Below, piece after piece: positions 19,999 through 28,273 of a stretch of 34,620 nucleotides of DNA. The translations under genes were made by a program, and so were the position numbers. Each line of letters begins with the position of its first letter. Within the stretch, counting starts at the first letter, position 1. Origin of the DNA: a virus; IMG/VR virus record IMGVR_UViG_3300042484_000208, positions 1 to 34,620 of that record; one strand, 5' to 3'. The notes beneath the pieces were generated by a model. That model searched no databases. It had not been told where the DNA came from and was given only the letters and a program-made list of their open reading frames with translations.

Positions 19999-20107
19999 CA
20001 GCCGCTTCCTTTATGGCTTCCTGCCGTCCCTGCTGCTTCCAACGCTCTTGATCGAAGTGCGCGAACACCCGCTCAATCAGCGCCAGCAGGGACGACAGAA
20101 ATTTCAT
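19889..20107 (-). CDS. Rz: Inner-membrane spanin, Rz-like
   Basis: This 72-aa protein starts MKFLSSLLALIERVF, a hydrophobic N-terminal anchor. A charged coiled coil follows (QERWKQQGRQEAIKEAADVVEHQIKLGEAA), then a conserved VPDPTRDERLRNRFDR end. This is typical of short Rz-like spanins. The ATG at 20107 overlaps the holin-like stop by one base; GTG at 20110 is an alternative. Rz1 begins within it in the +1 frame. Confidence 0.8.
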   Translation of the reverse strand: MKFLSSLLALIERVFAHFDQERWKQQGRQEAIKEAADVVEHQIKLGEAAIAVPDPTRDERLRNRFDRSRFRQ

Positions 20108-20280
20108 CACTTGGCTTTTTCGGCCAAGACAACAGCGATCAGGCCAGCAACGGCAGCAACAGCCGACGATGCAGCGGAATACAGGTCGCTGGAGACGCCA
20201 AAGGCCAGCGCAAGGCCCGACAGGCCCGCGTAGGTCGATGGCTCTTTAAGGCGCGTCAGAACGAAGTTCACGATAGACAT
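20107..20280 (-). CDS. Holin-like membrane protein (57 aa)
   Basis: This 57-aa protein starts MSIVNFVLTRLKEPSTYAGL. It has two hydrophobic stretches (about 16-28, about 32-52) that may form a hairpin of two helices, and a short charged end. The ATG at 20280 is 3 nt after the endolysin stop. The position between endolysin and spanins makes it the best candidate for the holin. The alternative is the membrane protein at 21725-21892. No dual-start control is visible. Confidence 0.75.
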   Translation of the reverse strand: MSIVNFVLTRLKEPSTYAGLSGLALAFGVSSDLYSAASSAVAAVAGLIAVVLAEKAK

Positions 20281-20282
20281 AT

Positions 20283-20675
20283 TCAGGTTCCCTTTGGGTA
20301 TTGCTTCCAAGGCAGTTCCCAATGCGGGCCGTCCTTGAAAGTTCGCCAGTCACCGCCCCAAGTGAGCGGGACATTCTCGGCTACAGCAGCGGCCTTTATG
20401 ATCTTGGCCAACCGATGATACAAAGGCCAATCCCAAGATACACCATCGCCCACCATCGGCGCAAGATCGACAGCGTGGCCGGTTAGGTGGCGACTGTTCA
20501 ACGTTTTGGTGGCCTTGTTCTTGAGCAGCACTTCCTGCCGCGCCAGCGTCCGCCGTCCCTCCAGCACCGTGAAGTCTAGGTCAGACATCGCAGCCGCGCG
20601 CTTTACGACGCGCACTAGATCAGGATGAACATCCTGCAACCGGGACAGCGAGCGCGGGCCTAGAATGATGCTCAT
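20283..20675 (-). CDS. Endolysin, M15-family L-alanyl-D-glutamate/D-Ala peptidase
   Basis: This 130-aa zinc peptidase carries the M15 motif SRHLTGHAVD (S-x-H-x2-G-x-A-x-D; H63 and D70 as zinc ligands) and, near the C-terminus, KDGPHWEL with D115 and H118. This pattern is like the T5 and VanY-type endopeptidases that cut the peptide of peptidoglycan. No signal peptide is present, so release would depend on the holin. Lysis-cassette neighbours on both sides support the role. Confidence 0.92.
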   Translation of the reverse strand: MSIILGPRSLSRLQDVHPDLVRVVKRAAAMSDLDFTVLEGRRTLARQEVLLKNKATKTLNSRHLTGHAVDLAPMVGDGVSWDWPLYHRLAKIIKAAAVAENVPLTWGGDWRTFKDGPHWELPWKQYPKGT

Positions 20676-20678
20676 CGG

Positions 20679-21725
20679 CTATTCCTTTTGCCGCAGGAAG
20701 TTCAAGAAATCCGCCGCCATCTCGACGTTATCAAACGCCTGTATCAATGGCCGCTGGCCGGGGCGTGGCGTTACGATTGTCACCACCGACTGCCCATCAC
20801 GTTGCTCCGTAAACTGGCCTTTGAGGGCGTAGTCATCGGCATCTTTGTAGCCCCTCGCCCGCACCAGACAAGCCCTGCGACCGCCGGGTAACTCGACGTT
20901 GCCGGTTGCAAACGTATGGATATGAAACGCCGCGTAAATGTCGGCGTGTTCATCCATCATGGCCGCGCGTTTCAGCCCATGCAGTTCGTTGTAGATCGAC
21001 GAACCCTTGAAGTTGTGCCGCGCCCACACCGTAGCGTCTGAACCATCCGGCGACACCAGCTTCAGTTTGGCGTCCCAGTCGCGCATCAAGATGCGGTTAG
21101 TGTTCAGCCCCTCAAAGATTCTTTTCCCCGTGTTCCAAGTGTCGTGGTTGCCGAGTAACCAGATCAGCCACCGGACGCCAAGGTCTTTGAGCAGCCACTC
21201 GACTAACTCCCAGCCTTCGGATACCGTAGCCGATTGCTCGCCGTATAGGCGCTCCAACTTTCCAACCCAGTTGTTAATGGAATCGCCGCCGTTCGCCCCA
21301 TACATCCCTTCGGTCTCGGCGCAGATGCGCGCATGGCGCTCTACGCTTTCGAGGTCGCAAAACGGATCGTCGAGGTGCGGATCACCAAACCAACAGATGC
21401 CGTATGGCCCAGAGATCGGCACTCGCACGTTCTGCCACGACGCCGCCCTAGCGTGATTGATGCGGAGATTGTTCCGCACTTTCATGGTTGCCAAGCGTTC
21501 GTTGAACGGCAGATCGGACGGCGGGAGTTCTTCGGCTACCGTCTCTTGATGCGCCAGATTGACAGATAAATAATCAGGCCCGTAAGTCCGTCTAATGGCG
21601 TTGATGATGGCGGCACGGGAGCAACCAAGTTTGGCTGCGGCTACAGTCTGATTGCGTCCACACGCCTCCCACACAGCGATCCGCTCGGCATCAATCGCCG
21701 TGAGATCGGTTGTCTGGTTTGACAT
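20679..21725 (-). CDS. Metallophosphoesterase with N-terminal HTH-like region
   Basis: This 348-aa protein has a calcineurin-type phosphoesterase domain with D115-x-H117 (GDPHLDD), G147-D148 (NGGDSINN), GNHD at 192-195, H237 (RHNF) and H268-x-H270 (FHIH). All usual metal-binding motifs are present. The first 50 residues resemble a helix-turn-helix (NQTVAAAKLGCSRAAIINAIRR). ATG 21725 overlaps the upstream stop by one base; the longer frame would use TTG. It sits within the lysis cassette between two membrane or lysis genes. The substrate is unknown: nucleotides, DNA ends, or a peptidoglycan/lipid phosphate are possible. Confidence 0.88.
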   Translation of the reverse strand: MSNQTTDLTAIDAERIAVWEACGRNQTVAAAKLGCSRAAIINAIRRTYGPDYLSVNLAHQETVAEELPPSDLPFNERLATMKVRNNLRINHARAASWQNVRVPISGPYGICWFGDPHLDDPFCDLESVERHARICAETEGMYGANGGDSINNWVGKLERLYGEQSATVSEGWELVEWLLKDLGVRWLIWLLGNHDTWNTGKRIFEGLNTNRILMRDWDAKLKLVSPDGSDATVWARHNFKGSSIYNELHGLKRAAMMDEHADIYAAFHIHTFATGNVELPGGRRACLVRARGYKDADDYALKGQFTEQRDGQSVVTIVTPRPGQRPLIQAFDNVEMAADFLNFLRQKE

Positions 21726-21892
21726 CAATTCAGCTTCAGGACGATGGCCAGCAGCAAGGCGATGATGAAACCCGCAACGCCCAGACCAACGCCTTCAAGA
21801 CGCTTCAGCCGGGCGCATAGGCCGTCATAGCGCAACGCGCACACTTCCTCATGAGTCTGGAGGCGCGCTTTCGTTTCATCGATTTCGGCCAT
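21725..21892 (-). CDS. Small membrane protein at the head of the lysis cassette (55 aa, XhlA/holin-like)
   Basis: The frame gives a 55-aa protein. The N-terminal 33 residues are charged (MAEIDETKARLQTHEEVC...RLKRLEG). One strong membrane span follows (about 36-53, ...GVAGFIIALLLAIVL). This layout, a short coiled segment then one TM helix at the C-terminus, resembles XhlA-type proteins that assist lysis. GGAGT 6-10 nt upstream supports ATG 21892. Confidence 0.75.
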   Translation of the reverse strand: MAEIDETKARLQTHEEVCALRYDGLCARLKRLEGVGLGVAGFIIALLLAIVLKLN

Positions 21893-21903
21893 GAGTTACT
21901 CCA

Positions 21904-21934
21904 CTAATTTGAATTATTCCGAAGTCTAAATTAG
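21904..21934 (-). other. AT-rich inverted repeat between tailspike and lysis cassette
   Basis: CTAATTT and AAATTAG form 7-base arms around a 17-base loop. It lies directly after the tailspike stop on the minus strand and before the ribosome-binding site of the 55-aa gene. It could be an attenuating terminator or part of a lysis-gene promoter. No U-tract or convincing -35/-10 pair is visible. Confidence 0.4.
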
Positions 21935-21935
21935 C

Positions 21936-23900
21936 TTACGGAAGCCCGCGCCAAACGCCATCTTCGCCATATACCCACGCCCTAACTTCGTTTTCTGCAA
22001 GCACTACACTTGCATACGCTGGGTTGAGAACATTGCCTGCGCCGTTGTTTGCAACCGTGACCGAAAAAGATGCGGCGTTAAACAACGTGCAGATGTGACC
22101 GACTTCAAACGGATTGTCGTTTGCTACCGGCAACGCAAATATCGTGATTGTGATCGGCGCGACCTGTGTCAGCTTTACGAGGCTGGTGTTCTTTCCTGCT
22201 GCGTTTTGAGGGATGACAACAGTAGCCGTTGAGCCGGTCAATGTTTGAATGCTGTAGCCGTTGGCAGGACGGCCAGCACCAATAATACGCGCGCGGCGTG
22301 TGCCGAGAACATTTACGTTGCCTGCGGTTGTGTAGTTCAACGCGCCCAAACGAGACGAAACGCCGCCATTGACGAGCAACAATGCGTTGTTGATTGTGGT
22401 TTTTTTTACGCCGGCCCCAACAAAAACAGCACCATCAAGCACGGCGTCCGTTACCGCAGTGTCATAATTTGCGTACACAGTGCCAATAGTAACAGCTTGA
22501 ATTTCAGCGCCAGCCTCGTTCAACAGATTGACAACTTTTGCCGCCGGGTTGATTGATGTAATTGAGTTTATTTCTAGGCTATCGAATCTACCTCCTGCTT
22601 TCAGATTGTAGACAAATACATCGTCGCCAATCGCGTTTTCGCTGATGATCGAACCAATATATGCCGAGCCAAACTCAGCGCCAGCAAAATCTAGCACTTG
22701 CGCCAATATCGTTGTCTGATGGTTCTTGGCGCGAATCTGATTAATTTGTATATTGTCCATCACCGCGCTATCGGCCTGTAACCGAACGGCATAATCAACC
22801 GCGCCGATCACTTCGATAATATCGACCTGCACATCAGAACATTGACCATAGGTGTTGTCAGACTTGAAATAGATGCCTGTGTCGCTGGAATCGGTGGCCT
22901 TCATGCTGCCAATGCGAACGCCGCGCGTTTTTAGAACAACGCCAAAATAGCCGTTGACGCCATGCAAATTGTCCCCGGTATGCTGCGCGTACCCCTCGAA
23001 TAGTAGCGCGTGAACGGCTGACGCTGGGCTGTTGCACAAGCCGATCAGGTTTTCGGTGTGCAAAGATTTGCCGCTGTCAAGTGGTGACGCAAGGCACTTA
23101 ATAGCGTCTGCGGTCGTAACGCCGGACGCAGAGCCTATGTCAACGCCGAAGTTGCGCAAGTCGATGTAATCTCCAGTCAGGGACAGCGCGCCCTGTATGA
23201 TGGTGCCTCCTACCAGCGCAGTCTTCGCCACGTTAACCGTAGGCATACCGCTACCCCACAAGGAAACTTTATCCTCAGCAATGATTGACCCGTCCCAATA
23301 GATGCGCCGAGCCGGGAGAATGACCGGAAGCTGGTTTGTGGTGGCATATGCAATAGCCGCTTTGAGCGCGGCGCTATCGCCCGCCTGAGTGCCGCCAGTG
23401 CCAAGAGGAATATAATCCTCCATATTAACCGCTTGCCGCATTTTGGTTTGCGCTGGCATACCCACTGCGCCAGTTCCAGACTGAAGAAAGCCCACCTTGC
23501 TGGAGCCTGTTGATGCGCCGAGATCGTTAAAGCCCTGCTGAATGTTGGTCGCGGTGGTGTAGCCAGATGGTGTTAGTGCAATACCGGAGGCGTTTGCGCC
23601 TATTCCGGTGCCGTCTGGAAAGTTATAGACCAGAAGATTCTTGCTGTCGTTGACAAGGATCGAAAAGTTTGTGGCATCAACGTAAAGCTGCGCCGGGGTG
23701 CCGTTGCGGTAGACATAGCCATTGCTCGTTATGAGCGGCTGCGATGCCGTGAGCGTCAACGCCTCGTCGTAATAGACTTGCAGCGGGTTCGTCACGGGGT
23801 CGAGATTGGCGACACCGATATAGACATTGCCATTATCAAGCGGTTGCCCATCGCGGTTGTAAAAGACCGGATACGGGACTTGAACGGAAAGTGCGGCCAT
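21936..23900 (-). CDS. Tailspike with P22-type head-binding N-terminus and beta-helix body
   Basis: This is a 654-aa protein. Residues about 4-105 match the P22 tailspike head-binding domain (PYPVFYNRDGQPLDNGNVYIG...DPVTNPL...LITSNGYV). P22 has the same ordering of IYIG, DP, LI and a final hydrophobic strand before the spike body. The middle (about 170-560) has repeated short beta strands of pectate-lyase-like parallel beta-helix type, and the C-terminal about 100 residues form another beta domain. It binds the virion by its N-terminus and the host surface glycan with the body; catalytic residues cannot be assigned by eye. The middle is A/T-rich (21 G/C of 60 at 22561-22620), a sign of receptor-module exchange. 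Confidence 0.9.
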   Translation of the reverse strand: MAALSVQVPYPVFYNRDGQPLDNGNVYIGVANLDPVTNPLQVYYDEALTLTASQPLITSNGYVYRNGTPAQLYVDATNFSILVNDSKNLLVYNFPDGTGIGANASGIALTPSGYTTATNIQQGFNDLGASTGSSKVGFLQSGTGAVGMPAQTKMRQAVNMEDYIPLGTGGTQAGDSAALKAAIAYATTNQLPVILPARRIYWDGSIIAEDKVSLWGSGMPTVNVAKTALVGGTIIQGALSLTGDYIDLRNFGVDIGSASGVTTADAIKCLASPLDSGKSLHTENLIGLCNSPASAVHALLFEGYAQHTGDNLHGVNGYFGVVLKTRGVRIGSMKATDSSDTGIYFKSDNTYGQCSDVQVDIIEVIGAVDYAVRLQADSAVMDNIQINQIRAKNHQTTILAQVLDFAGAEFGSAYIGSIISENAIGDDVFVYNLKAGGRFDSLEINSITSINPAAKVVNLLNEAGAEIQAVTIGTVYANYDTAVTDAVLDGAVFVGAGVKKTTINNALLLVNGGVSSRLGALNYTTAGNVNVLGTRRARIIGAGRPANGYSIQTLTGSTATVVIPQNAAGKNTSLVKLTQVAPITITIFALPVANDNPFEVGHICTLFNAASFSVTVANNGAGNVLNPAYASVVLAENEVRAWVYGEDGVWRGLP

Positions 23901-23913
23901 TATTCAGTTTCCC

Positions 23914-26088
23914 TTAATCGAGCAATTCTTGCACTTCGCGCCGCGCGGCAGAAGTCTTAGCGGCATTGCGTAGCGCCTTGATGGTGGCAATTGCAGGGAT
24001 TGGAACCCCTATGGTTGAGAATGTCGCCATCGTGTCAATTGCATTTATCACCGCGCTAGATGTGCCTGCCGTATTTACGCTGCCCGGCGGCGCGGTGAAC
24101 ACATCCTTCGCCACGGTGTTGATGGTGCGCAGCAACTCGGCTTCCTTCTTACCAAACACAAAATCTAGTTTTCCAGATGCGTCTAGCTTCGTAATAACAC
24201 GATCTAAAGCGGCTGGGGAAATCATGGCGTTACCAGCCTCATCGCGCGCGATATTCTTGTAAGCCTGATCTCTGATATGCTCCATCGTTGCGCCTTGCAA
24301 TTCGCGCCATGCCTGTTGCCCAGCCGGGCCTTCTGTCTCCAGCAAATCCTTCAGCTTCTTGACGCTATCAAGCGGCGTTGCTTGGCTGTAGATTGATTTC
24401 TCCGCCACCTTTTCAAGCGCAACTGCGCGCTCGGTGCTTCCGCGCTTTGTGCCGATAAGCTGCTTGATTAAGGAAGTGTCCTCATAGTCCAAAGCATATT
24501 GGCGACGAGCCGCACGGGCGCGTTTGTATGCCTGCCCGCCAAGTTCAGCCGTTTCAGTGTCAATGATGCCTTTCATGTCCCCGCCAACACGGAGATCATT
24601 CGGGTCGTTGCCCTTGGCGAAGCGGTTGATGGCTTTACGCACTTCTTCCAGTTCGCCAAGCTGCAATGGCTTTGCTTGCAACGTGCCATCAGCCAACGAG
24701 CCGGTGGCACCGCCACGCATCAGCAACTCTTCCTCAACAACGCTCAGGATTGGCGCAGATCGACGGCCAGTGCGGTTGGCATTGAGATAGGTCACCAAAT
24801 CTTCGGCTGTTACCGGCTCGACCAATTCGCCCTGCTTTTCAGCAACCTTATAAAGCGCGCGAATCTTAGTCTTGTCCTTGGCGGCACGATCCCGCAGCGC
24901 CTTCGTAACAACTACGCCAAGTTCGCCAAGATTGTTCCAAATCTCCGAACCCGTCTGATCGACCAGCGCCTCAAAGTTCTGGCGAATCTGCCCTTGCTGT
25001 TGCGCCATACGTTCGCGGATCGGCCCACCAACCGCATTGTCTTTGGCCAGTTCGCGGGCGCGCTGCTGTTCTTGGAACGCACGAGTGCGCTGGAATCGCG
25101 CCAACTCAATCGGCACCGGCAATTCTTGCGCGCGTTCAACCCGCAATCTTTCTTCTGGCGTTGCGGCTGCACCGACCGACGCACGGCCTCCGGCTGTCGG
25201 TTGAGTAGCACCCGGCATTGCCGTCCTTGCCGTTCCGATGGCTTCCTCTATCGCCGTGCGGGCTTCTTGCACTAAAGGCGTGGCTGCAATGCGCGATGCG
25301 CCACCCGCAAGGCCCCTAGCAGCCGCGCTAATCCCTGTTGGCGTCAAACCACCAGCAACTGCCGCCAACGTCTGCCCGACAGGCCCAGCGCCGCTCTCAG
25401 CGGCTATCTGTTGCGCTGCGCCACCGGTTGCCCCAGCGAGAATCTGCGTACCCGGCGCTTCTGCCAATTGAGCGCCGATAAGTCCCCGCGTTGACATTGC
25501 GGGCGCACCGGCCTGCAATACGTTACCCAGACCCATTCCGGCAACACCGCCGCCAGCCGCGCCAGCCGCTGTCTGTAAGACACGCTCGGCAGCAGTGCGC
25601 GCCTCTGGTACGCCAATGCTGGTTAGTAGATTCTCCATCGCCGTTGTCGGCTCAGTGAAGCTCGTACCAAATAGCTTATTGATGCCCATCACAATCGGAT
25701 CACCGACAAGCTGTGTAAGCCCGGCGGCGGTTGCGCCAATAGCTGCACCGACTGGGACACCAACAACCGTAGGAGCGGCCAGAGCGGCCCCTAGAAGAGC
25801 GCCAGCGGCAGTTGGCGCAAGGCCACGCACCCCAGCGCCCGCAAGGCCCTCAACAGTTGTCTCTGGCTCTACCGGCGCTGGCAACGGAGGCAAACCGGCA
25901 GCTAGACGCTCTTCGGGATCGGTAATATCCGGGCGCAGCGTTACGGTAATTTCTTCTCTGGCCGGTGGTTCCTGAGCGCCAAACTGCTGCGCCGCGAATG
26001 CTGCGATCTGCTCATCGGTGGCGTTGTCAGGCCCTTCGATTTCAAGAATCGAACCATCAGGCGCTTGGACTTCGTAAATCGTTGGCAT
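23914..26088 (-). CDS. Ejection (injection) protein, P22 gp16-like
   Basis: This is a 724-aa protein. It starts with a short beta/alpha domain (about 1-40, ...YEVQAPDGSILEIEGPDNATDEQIAAFAAQQFG...). A Pro-rich linker follows, then long Ala/Gly-rich hydrophobic stretches (about 85-125, 170-290) and a charged helical C-terminal half. The third position after the 245-aa and 473-aa proteins copies the P22 7-20-16 order; P22 gp16 is 609 aa. The protein is expected to be packed in the head and sent through the envelope ahead of DNA. The Ala/Gly-rich parts suit membrane insertion. TAATG overlap with the upstream gene indicates coupling. Confidence 0.82.
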   Translation of the reverse strand: MPTIYEVQAPDGSILEIEGPDNATDEQIAAFAAQQFGAQEPPAREEITVTLRPDITDPEERLAAGLPPLPAPVEPETTVEGLAGAGVRGLAPTAAGALLGAALAAPTVVGVPVGAAIGATAAGLTQLVGDPIVMGINKLFGTSFTEPTTAMENLLTSIGVPEARTAAERVLQTAAGAAGGGVAGMGLGNVLQAGAPAMSTRGLIGAQLAEAPGTQILAGATGGAAQQIAAESGAGPVGQTLAAVAGGLTPTGISAAARGLAGGASRIAATPLVQEARTAIEEAIGTARTAMPGATQPTAGGRASVGAAATPEERLRVERAQELPVPIELARFQRTRAFQEQQRARELAKDNAVGGPIRERMAQQQGQIRQNFEALVDQTGSEIWNNLGELGVVVTKALRDRAAKDKTKIRALYKVAEKQGELVEPVTAEDLVTYLNANRTGRRSAPILSVVEEELLMRGGATGSLADGTLQAKPLQLGELEEVRKAINRFAKGNDPNDLRVGGDMKGIIDTETAELGGQAYKRARAARRQYALDYEDTSLIKQLIGTKRGSTERAVALEKVAEKSIYSQATPLDSVKKLKDLLETEGPAGQQAWRELQGATMEHIRDQAYKNIARDEAGNAMISPAALDRVITKLDASGKLDFVFGKKEAELLRTINTVAKDVFTAPPGSVNTAGTSSAVINAIDTMATFSTIGVPIPAIATIKALRNAAKTSAARREVQELLD

Positions 26089-27509
26089 TACTGCGTCCGC
26101 CTTCCAACAACTCGGAACCCGCCAGTGCCGCCCGCTGGCATCGCGCCGCTAGGCGTTGGTGCAACCGCTGGGGCTTTAGCCGTTCCCGCCATCTTGCGTG
26201 TTACCGCAACGGCTATTCCCTTGCTCAGATCGGAGAACGACTGCCCCGGCTTGATGGTGTAATCTCCAACCGTCATTGGTTGCGTAGCCTTACCAGCAAG
26301 CATTCCCTTGTTCTGTGCCATCCAATCAGCCCGCGCGGTTTCAACCGCGCCAGTGATGGCCTGTGCTTTAGCAAGACCACGGAAATAGCTTTGCAACTCT
26401 GCCGGATTGGAGAAACTGTCAGGGATTGGGCCAAGGAACAACGAGATGTCACGATCCGAAGCGGTGCCGGGCGGAAGTGATGCAACAGCCGCAGAGTTGC
26501 GCGCCCGTTCAATCTCGCCACGCAACGCCTTGGTTGTAATATCAATACCAAATTGCCGACGAAATGTCTCGCCCAATTGCCCGAATGTGCGGACTCCTGT
26601 GAGATTGGCCCCAGCAATCTTGTTAGCCAGTTCAATGTTATTCGCAGATTGCTGTTGAGCCGTCGCGCCATTCAGCGCCGCCTCGTTCACGACTTTCAAC
26701 ACTGCATCCGGCAACTTGCCTTGACGCTCGTTAATCTGGCTAACGACGTTTGCTGTGTCAGCCGCGAGGCGCTGGACGCTCAGATTGTAATTGTTGGCAC
26801 GTTCACGAATCGCGCTGGCGATATTCTGTATCTGCGCCCGCGTTTGCGCAATACCGGCTTTCTTACCCTCAACTTCCAACTGAGCAAGAACGGGAGCGAA
26901 GGCTGCTTCGACAGTCTTTTTCGTGCTTTCTGCTTCGGTGCCACGAAGTTCCGCTTGGGCCTTAGCGCCTTCGGCCAGCGTTTTGCCGGTTTCAGCTTGC
27001 AACTTTTCCGTCTGTGAAAGTTTGTTCCACAGTTCAGGATTTGTCGCGGCGATCATCGAACCAATCGAGATCATCCCAGCGTTAGGATTCTGCTCATACA
27101 CGCGCAAGTTTGCCTCAGCCTGTGCGGCTTGCTGCTCTTGTCCAGAGTTACGCGCGGCATCAGCGAACGCTTGCATCTGAGACTTGACGGCCTCAGTTTC
27201 GCCACTACGCATCAGCATATAAAGCTGCGTTCGCTGGCGCTCGTCAGCCTCACGCTGCGAGGCTGTCCGCATGGTGTAAGCCTGCTTGGCCCGTTCCGCG
27301 ATGGACGGATTCTTGAGAATCAAGTCGCTGATCTGCGTTGTCGTTGGCGTCCCACCTTCAAACGCCGTCAGCAGCGCGGCCTCACCCTCACGGGCGCGCT
27401 GTTCAACTTCCTGTGCCTTGCGCTGCTCATCAAGAACAGTGCCGACATTCAATCCCTGAACGAAACCCGCCATCGGGGAGGCTACGTTATAGTTATAAGG
27501 CTCTGCCAT
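26088..27509 (-). CDS. Ejection protein, P22 gp20-like
   Basis: This is a 473-aa, Gln/Ala-rich, almost fully helical protein with long coiled-coil character (about 25-280). P22 gp20 has 471 aa and the same general composition. It ends in a low-complexity Ala/Pro/Gly segment and an FRVVGRR tail. Position between the 245-aa and 724-aa proteins fits P22 gp20. It is expected to be inside the virion and ejected with DNA. Confidence in its being a virion ejection protein is good, but detailed homology rests on order and composition. Confidence 0.83.
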   Translation of the reverse strand: MAEPYNYNVASPMAGFVQGLNVGTVLDEQRKAQEVEQRAREGEAALLTAFEGGTPTTTQISDLILKNPSIAERAKQAYTMRTASQREADERQRTQLYMLMRSGETEAVKSQMQAFADAARNSGQEQQAAQAEANLRVYEQNPNAGMISIGSMIAATNPELWNKLSQTEKLQAETGKTLAEGAKAQAELRGTEAESTKKTVEAAFAPVLAQLEVEGKKAGIAQTRAQIQNIASAIRERANNYNLSVQRLAADTANVVSQINERQGKLPDAVLKVVNEAALNGATAQQQSANNIELANKIAGANLTGVRTFGQLGETFRRQFGIDITTKALRGEIERARNSAAVASLPPGTASDRDISLFLGPIPDSFSNPAELQSYFRGLAKAQAITGAVETARADWMAQNKGMLAGKATQPMTVGDYTIKPGQSFSDLSKGIAVAVTRKMAGTAKAPAVAPTPSGAMPAGGTGGFRVVGRRTQ

Positions 27510-27535
27510 GATCTACCTGACTTACCGTATGAAGT

Positions 27536-28273
27536 TTAGAAGCCGGGAATCGGCACCGGCGCTACGTTAGGCTGGAAGTTATAAACTGGCGTAGTCTGCG
27601 CGCTCTTAAAGGCGCTAGACAGCCCGACATTGCCAGCACCGCCAAAGCCGCCGAGTGCAGCTTGTCCAGTTGGGCTTGTGGCAAATCCTGTAACTTGTCC
27701 AAGCGCAGTGTTGAAGGCATTTGCCGATCCAAGAATGCCGCCAGCCTGAGCCTGCCCAGATTGCCCGAGCAATTCAGCAATGTTTCCGGCGCTGGTAACA
27801 CCGGCAGCGCCGACGCCAGCCGCAGACCGCTGGCCCAATGATGTCATCTCACCAAGACGCCCATATTGCTGTTCCAGAAACTGGTTGAGCAGCGATGGCC
27901 GAAACTGCGCAAGCGCGCCCTGAACATTGCCGCCACGAAGCCCGCCAGTTGCCGACGCCTTCTGCAATAAAGCCTCTTCGCCTTGGCGTGTCATTGCCTG
28001 AAACAGCGGACTTTGCTCCTGCTGGGCAACATAAGCCTGCTGGGCTTCCGGCCCGGCAAGACCGAGCGCCGCCATCTGTTGCGCCAGTGCAGGCGTCCCA
28101 GCCGCACGATAAGGTTCTAACAATGCCTCAAGTTTCTCGCGGGCGGCGCGTTGTTCTGCAACCCCAAGGTTTGCCGCCTCTGTTTGCGCTCTAGCAGCAC
28201 CCTTGGATGCCTTAGATGACACCACGCCACCGATTACAGCACTACCTACAACTGCCGCCGCCATTGCCGACAT
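27536..28273 (-). CDS. DNA transfer/ejection protein, P22 gp7-like
   Basis: This 245-aa protein has a short N-terminal hydrophobic region (AAAVVGSAVIGGVV), then a helical part containing PLFQAMTRQGEEALLQ and SATGGLRGGN. A Gly/Ala-rich tail with many phenylalanines follows. Proteins with the QEQSPLFQ...GEEALLQ...ATGGLRGGN pattern are widely annotated as DNA transfer proteins in P22-like phages. P22 gp7 is 229 aa. The start is ATG 28273, overlapping the SET gene stop by one base; the longer frame uses TTG. Confidence 0.85.
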   Translation of the reverse strand: MSAMAAAVVGSAVIGGVVSSKASKGAARAQTEAANLGVAEQRAAREKLEALLEPYRAAGTPALAQQMAALGLAGPEAQQAYVAQQEQSPLFQAMTRQGEEALLQKASATGGLRGGNVQGALAQFRPSLLNQFLEQQYGRLGEMTSLGQRSAAGVGAAGVTSAGNIAELLGQSGQAQAGGILGSANAFNTALGQVTGFATSPTGQAALGGFGGAGNVGLSSAFKSAQTTPVYNFQPNVAPVPIPGF

